From NCBI GenBank assembly GCA_023231265.1, contig JALNVT010000032.1:1-16815 (forward strand): DNA of 16,815 bases. Reading direction: 5' to 3'. The notes beneath the pieces are model-generated. The model saw only the letters and a program-made list of their open reading frames with translations. It had not been told where the DNA came from and ran no database searches. Within the stretch, counting starts at the first letter, position 1. The number at the start of each line of letters is the position of its first letter. The stretch comes from Sphaerochaetaceae bacterium. GTDB taxonomy: Bacteria > Spirochaetota > Spirochaetia > Sphaerochaetales > Sphaerochaetaceae. This document shows, piece by piece, positions 13,942 through 16,815 of this stretch. Both the position numbers and the translations under genes were made by a program.

Positions 13942-13970
13942 AGTATAGCATGAAAAATAAAAAAAATCCA
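13942..13970 (-). promoter_or_regulatory. promoter of the desulfurase-xdhC pair
   Basis: On the minus strand TATACT (13947-13942) preceded by TGC is an extended -10; TGGATT (13970-13965) 17 bases upstream is a poor -35. The predicted start is the A of the ATG at 13935. The site lies directly next to the divergent yedE promoter. Confidence 0.5.
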
Positions 13971-13999
13971 TTGTATTTTTGAAAAAATGATGGTATAAT
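13971..13999 (+). promoter_or_regulatory. promoter of the yedE-selD operon
   Basis: TTGTAT (13971-13976), a 17-base spacer and a perfect TATAAT (13994-13999) with an upstream TGG form a strong extended -10 promoter. GAGAGG (14009-14014) is the ribosome site, six bases before the ATG at 14021. Confidence 0.85.
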
Positions 14000-14020
14000 C
14001 GTTTAGTTGAGAGGTTTTTT

Positions 14021-15055
14021 ATGATAAAGGAAAAAAAATTGGTCATTTTTACGGGTTTCGTAATTGGCTTGGCTGCTTTAGTTTTGGTGGCGTTCGGTAA
14101 TCCTGCGAATATGGGATTTTGTATTGCTTGTTTTATTCGTGATATCACAGGTAGTCTGTATCTTCATACTGCACCACATCTGCAGTATGCAAGACCTGAG
14201 ATATTTGGGTTGATTCTTGGTTCAACCTTACTGGCTCTTATCAACAAAGAATTTAGAGCAACAAGTGGTTCTGCTCCTGTAATGAGATTCGTATTGGGAT
14301 TTTTCATGATGGCTGGAGCTTTGGTATTCTTAGGATGTCCTTTAAGAATGGTATTGAGACTTGGTGGTGGTGATGGTAAAGCAATCTTTGCATTGATTGG
14401 CTTTGCTGGAGGTATAGCACTTGGATCTTATTTCTTGAATCAAGGTTTCACACTAGGTAGATCTTACAAACAAAAAAGTATAGATGGAATTATATTCCCT
14501 GTTGTAAGTATCTTATTGTTGATATTTGGATTCTTTAAGTTAATTGGAGTTCCTAGTGAAGAGGCTCATGCACCATTCTTCTTAAGTCTTGTTCTAGCAC
14601 TGATTGTTGGAGGATTGGCACAGAGAGCTAGATTCTGCATGGTAGGTGGTATCAGAGATTTCATTTTATTCAGAGACAATCGTCTGTTCCTTGGTTCTTT
14701 CACACTTTTTGTAACTGTTTTAATTGGTAACATTATTTTAGGCAATTTCCATTTTTCATTCACATTGACATCAGCAATTTGGTATATCTTATCAATGGCT
14801 CTAGTTGGTCTTTGTGGTGCATTGCTTGGTGGCTGTCCTTTAAGACAGTTGATTTTAACAGGTGAGGGCAATGGAGATAGTGCTATTACTGTTCTTGGAA
14901 TGGTTGCTGGTGCTGCTGTTTCTCACAACTTCAGTACTGCATCAAGCCCTACATTGGTTAAGACTGGTGGAAAAATTGAAGTTATTGTTGGTCTTGTTAT
15001 TGTATCTATAATAGCATTTGTAATTGTAAAGAAACAAAATAAAGAGGTAATGTAA
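14021..15055 (+). CDS. yedE: YedE-family putative selenium transporter
   Basis: A 344-residue integral membrane protein of the YeeE/YedE (Sulf_transp) family, in the branch that travels with selD and YedF. It has an internal two-fold repeat. The first half shows GNPANMGFCIACFIRD (Cys34, Cys37) and later GCPLRMVLRLGGGDG (Cys106); the second shows QRARFCMVGGIRDF (Cys206) and GGCPLRQLILTGEGNGD (Cys272). Related thiosulfate carriers pass their substrate along such conserved cysteines. It is proposed to bring a selenium species into the cell; transport of selenium is inferred from gene context in the family. It leads the operon, with a strong promoter and ribosome site, and its stop codon overlaps the next start by one base. 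Confidence 0.92.
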   Translation: MIKEKKLVIFTGFVIGLAALVLVAFGNPANMGFCIACFIRDITGSLYLHTAPHLQYARPEIFGLILGSTLLALINKEFRATSGSAPVMRFVLGFFMMAGALVFLGCPLRMVLRLGGGDGKAIFALIGFAGGIALGSYFLNQGFTLGRSYKQKSIDGIIFPVVSILLLIFGFFKLIGVPSEEAHAPFFLSLVLALIVGGLAQRARFCMVGGIRDFILFRDNRLFLGSFTLFVTVLIGNIILGNFHFSFTLTSAIWYILSMALVGLCGALLGGCPLRQLILTGEGNGDSAITVLGMVAGAAVSHNFSTASSPTLVKTGGKIEVIVGLVIVSIIAFVIVKKQNKEVM

Positions 15056-15261
15056 TGGAAGTTGATGCAAGAGGACTTGTATGTCCACAACCTGTAATTT
15101 TAACAAAAAAGGCTTTAAAAAATAAGCCAGAGCAATTGGATGTATTGGTAGATAATATAGCTGCACTTGAAAATGTAACTCGTTATGCCACTGCAATGAA
15201 ATACGACGTAACAAAAACTCCTGATGGAGATGAATATATTTTAAATTTAAGGAAGAGATAA
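15055..15261 (+). CDS. YedF-like TusA-domain sulfur/selenium carrier (single-domain form)
   Basis: A 68-residue TusA/SirA-fold protein. The carrier Cys10 lies in the CPxP motif GLVCPQPV, and DARG...LTKKALK and VLVDNIAALENVTRYA match the N-terminal domain of the selenium-linked YedF proteins. Those normally run to about 200 residues with a second, DsrE-like domain, which is absent here; the stop is directly followed by the next gene. It probably carries a persulfide or selenide from the transporter or desulfurase towards SelD; this is inferred from context. AGAGG lies seven bases before its ATG, which overlaps the yedE stop. A plain TusA is the alternative, but the neighbours favour YedF. Confidence 0.85.
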   Translation: MEVDARGLVCPQPVILTKKALKNKPEQLDVLVDNIAALENVTRYATAMKYDVTKTPDGDEYILNLRKR

Positions 15262-15489
15262 ATGGATTATTTACTTACTTTTCATACACAATTGGATGCT
15301 ATTATAGCTAGAAAATCATTGACTTCGAAAAATATCAAGGTAAAACTTGCTCCGGTGCCAAGAGCTCTATCTTCTTCATGTGGAACATGTGCAAGAGCAT
15401 ATTCTGTCAATAAAGAGGATTTAAGAGGAATAAATATGGAAAGTTTGTATATAATTAAAGATGAGAAATATATTGAGGATCAAATATAA
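15262..15489 (+). CDS. DUF3343 putative Se/S carrier protein
   Basis: A 75-residue protein of the DUF3343 family (putative Se/S carrier-like). The conserved core is APVPRALSSSCGTCARA (30-46), with Cys40 and Cys43 spaced as CGxC, suited to hold a selenide or persulfide. The N-terminus YLLTFHTQLDAIIARKSL is typical of the family. It starts on the base after the preceding stop, with GGAAGAG upstream, and its stop overlaps the selD start by one base, so it is translated in step with both. Members are repeatedly found with YedF and SelD; no biochemical role is established to my knowledge. Confidence 0.88.
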   Translation: MDYLLTFHTQLDAIIARKSLTSKNIKVKLAPVPRALSSSCGTCARAYSVNKEDLRGINMESLYIIKDEKYIEDQI

Positions 15490-16520
15490 TGAGTGATAAA
15501 GTAAAATTAACGAGTATGGTAAAGACCAGTGGTTGTGCCGCTAAACTTCCACCTGGTACTTTAGATGAAGTATTGTCTTCTCTTCCTTTGATGAAGAGTG
15601 ATAAATTGATTAGTGGTTTTGAAGGCAATGAAGATGCTTTGGTCTATGATCTAGGCGATAATAGAGTCATGGTTGCAACTGTTGATTTCTTTCCACCTAT
15701 GGTAGATGATCCCTATACATTTGGAACTGTAGCTGCGGCTAATGCGCTATCAGATGCTTTTGCAATGGGATGTAAACCCGCTGTAGCTCTGAATTTGATG
15801 TGCTTCCCATCTTGTCTTGATACATCAGTAATGAGAGAGATTCTCTTAGGTGGACAAGACAAAGTGGGACAGGCTGATGCTGTAATTGCAGGTGGACATA
15901 CCATAAGTGATGCAACACCAAAATATGGTTTGTGTGTCATTGGTTTTGGCGAAAAAGATAAAATTTGGTCAAACCGCGGTGCGAAAGAAGGTGACATATT
16001 GATTCTTACTAAAAAGATAGGAACTGGTGTGGCAATGACAGCATTGAAAGGTGAGATGTGTGATAAGATTACTGAAGAACAAGCTACAAAGAGCATGCAA
16101 AAATTAAATAGTGATGCATATGAAAATGCGAAAGATTTGGATGTTCATGCAGCAACTGATGTAACTGGTTTCTCACTTCTAGGACACCTTTATGAGATGA
16201 GTGGTAATGGAGACATCACCATGGTTGTAGAGTCTGGAAAAGTTCAATTCTTTGACGGTGTTGAAGAATTAGCTAGATTGGGTTTGATTCCTAGTGGATT
16301 GTACCATAATAGAGACTACATTCAGGACAAAGTTAAATTTGAAGATGGCATTGTTCTGGCAAAACAGGATCTATTATTTGACCCTCAAACAAGCGGTGGC
16401 TTGTTATTTGCTCTAAGTAAGGATGATGCAGAAACATATATTGCTCGAATGAAAGGTGATGCTTTTGTCGTTGGGCATGTTGAATCTAGAGGCGAAAGTC
16501 CAATCGTTGTTACTAAATAA
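15489..16520 (+). CDS. selD: selenide, water dikinase (selenophosphate synthetase)
   Basis: SelD uses ATP to turn selenide into selenophosphate, the selenium donor for selenocysteine, selenouridine in tRNA and selenium-dependent Mo hydroxylases. At 343 residues it has the normal length. SGCAAKLPPG contains the active-site Cys16 and Lys19, corresponding to Cys17 and Lys20 of E. coli SelD. EDALVYDLG and TVDFFPPMVDDP supply metal/ATP-binding acids, AAANALSDAFAMG, AGGHTI, TDVTGFSLLGHL and DPQTSGGLL are family signatures. The active residue is Cys, encoded normally, so this SelD is not itself a selenoprotein. GAGG precedes the start, which overlaps the previous stop. It closes the operon and is followed by a terminator. 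Confidence 0.96.
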   Translation: MSDKVKLTSMVKTSGCAAKLPPGTLDEVLSSLPLMKSDKLISGFEGNEDALVYDLGDNRVMVATVDFFPPMVDDPYTFGTVAAANALSDAFAMGCKPAVALNLMCFPSCLDTSVMREILLGGQDKVGQADAVIAGGHTISDATPKYGLCVIGFGEKDKIWSNRGAKEGDILILTKKIGTGVAMTALKGEMCDKITEEQATKSMQKLNSDAYENAKDLDVHAATDVTGFSLLGHLYEMSGNGDITMVVESGKVQFFDGVEELARLGLIPSGLYHNRDYIQDKVKFEDGIVLAKQDLLFDPQTSGGLLFALSKDDAETYIARMKGDAFVVGHVESRGESPIVVTK

Positions 16521-16545
16521 CAATATTACAATTTTAAAATAAATG

Positions 16546-16586
16546 AACCGCTTGAAAGTCTCAACCGACTGATAGCGGTTCTTTTT
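16546..16586 (+). terminator. terminator of the yedE-selD operon
   Basis: AACCGCT (16546-16552) pairs with AGCGGTT (16574-16580), with an inner AGTC/GACT stem, and is followed by C and five Ts. It starts 25 bases after the selD stop. Confidence 0.85.
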
Positions 16587-16640
16587 CATTTCTTCTGAGT
16601 TTAAAACCAAAATAAACTCCAATTGTTTATGAATTTAAAG

Positions 16641-16694
16641 TGCATCAATTCAGTGAAAATTTAAGCTGAATCAAAAAATTAAATTTTCTGATGC
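16641..16694 (+). promoter_or_regulatory. nested inverted repeats in the leader of the last gene
   Basis: GCATCA (16642-16647) pairs with TGATGC (16689-16694), and inside it AAAATTTAA (16656-16664) pairs with TTAAATTTT (16679-16687). A competing stem, ATTCAG (16648-16653) with CTGAAT (16666-16671), would exclude the second stem or form a pseudoknot with it. The element lies 39 bases before the next start codon. It is not recognised as a known riboswitch, and its function is unknown. Confidence 0.35.
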
Positions 16695-16733
16695 AAAAGA
16701 TGCAAGTTCGAGTAAATATTTGTAGGAGGTTGT

Positions 16734-16815
16734 ATGATTCAGAACAAGCAAGAGGTACAGAAACTGAAGAAATTGTTTGATATTGATGTGTGCTATTTTA
16801 ACTTAGCTGCTTTTG
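16734..16815 (+). CDS. start of an unidentified gene (3' end outside window)
   Basis: An ATG at 16734 follows a strong AGGAGG seven bases upstream, and the frame stays open for 27 codons to the window edge. The visible N-terminus (MIQNKQEVQKLKKLFDIDV...) is charged, has no signal peptide, and looks like a short amphipathic helix followed by a strand. That is too little to name a family. It lies beyond the selD terminator, so it is probably a separate transcript, but it could still belong to the selenium locus. Confidence 0.75.
   Translation, partial: MIQNKQEVQKLKKLFDIDVCYFNLAAF

Noticed and set aside
13936..14148. In-frame N-terminal extension of the desulfurase gene upstream of 13935
   Set aside because: It would overlap the divergent yedE coding start and its promoter, has no ribosome site, and the enzyme family begins at MKRVYLDNACT.
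15489..16520. SelD as a selenoprotein
   Set aside because: The active-site position (residue 16) is an ordinary TGT Cys codon and the frame has no internal TGA.

Overview
The window reads as an AT-rich chromosomal segment of a bacterium with a Gram-negative type envelope, most likely a spirochaete. The reasons are the signal peptides ending in 'FA-N/Q-GSKE', a style common in Treponema and Sphaerochaeta binding proteins, a large outer-membrane barrel protein, and strong AGGAG-type ribosome sites in very AT-rich spacers. The lineage is inferred from style only. No rRNA, tRNA, insertion sequence, phage gene or CRISPR array was seen.

Layout. 1-375 is the 3' end of an EAL-domain c-di-GMP phosphodiesterase gene. 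494-889 (-) is a MutT-type Nudix hydrolase. 1155-3779 (+) is argG-argH, the last two steps of arginine synthesis, closed by a strong terminator. 3866-5545 (-) is an outer-membrane barrel protein. 5775-7136 (+) is a MATE exporter that meets tail to tail, with no gap, a sigma-54 activator (7137-8228, -) lacking a DNA-binding domain. 8387-11146 (-) holds three paralogous amino-acid binding proteins without permease or ATPase genes. 11432-11776 (+) is a lone Hpt phosphotransfer protein.

11766-16520 is a selenium-utilisation locus. A leftward pair (EF2568-type cysteine desulfurase, then an XdhC-family molybdenum-enzyme accessory protein) diverges from a tightly packed rightward operon (YedE-type selenium transporter, a YedF-like carrier cut down to its TusA domain, a DUF3343 Se/S carrier, SelD). 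Together they could import or mobilise selenium, carry it on cysteine thiols and make selenophosphate. The XdhC neighbour points to a selenium-dependent molybdenum hydroxylase as the end user. No selA, selB, tRNA-Sec or hydroxylase gene lies in the window. The last 82 bases start another gene.

Regulation. ARG-box-like palindromes lie upstream of argG and of two of the binding-protein genes, in the same place just before the ribosome site. This suggests that arginine synthesis and amino-acid uptake share an ArgR-type control. Several genes without a Shine-Dalgarno (mutT, the desulfurase, probably the MATE gene) have an extended -10 box placed so that transcription would start at or next to the ATG, suggesting leaderless mRNAs. 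The points most worth a second look are the swapped domain order of the XdhC protein, the mini-YedF plus DUF3343 pair, the ARG-box network and the degenerate sigma-54 activator.
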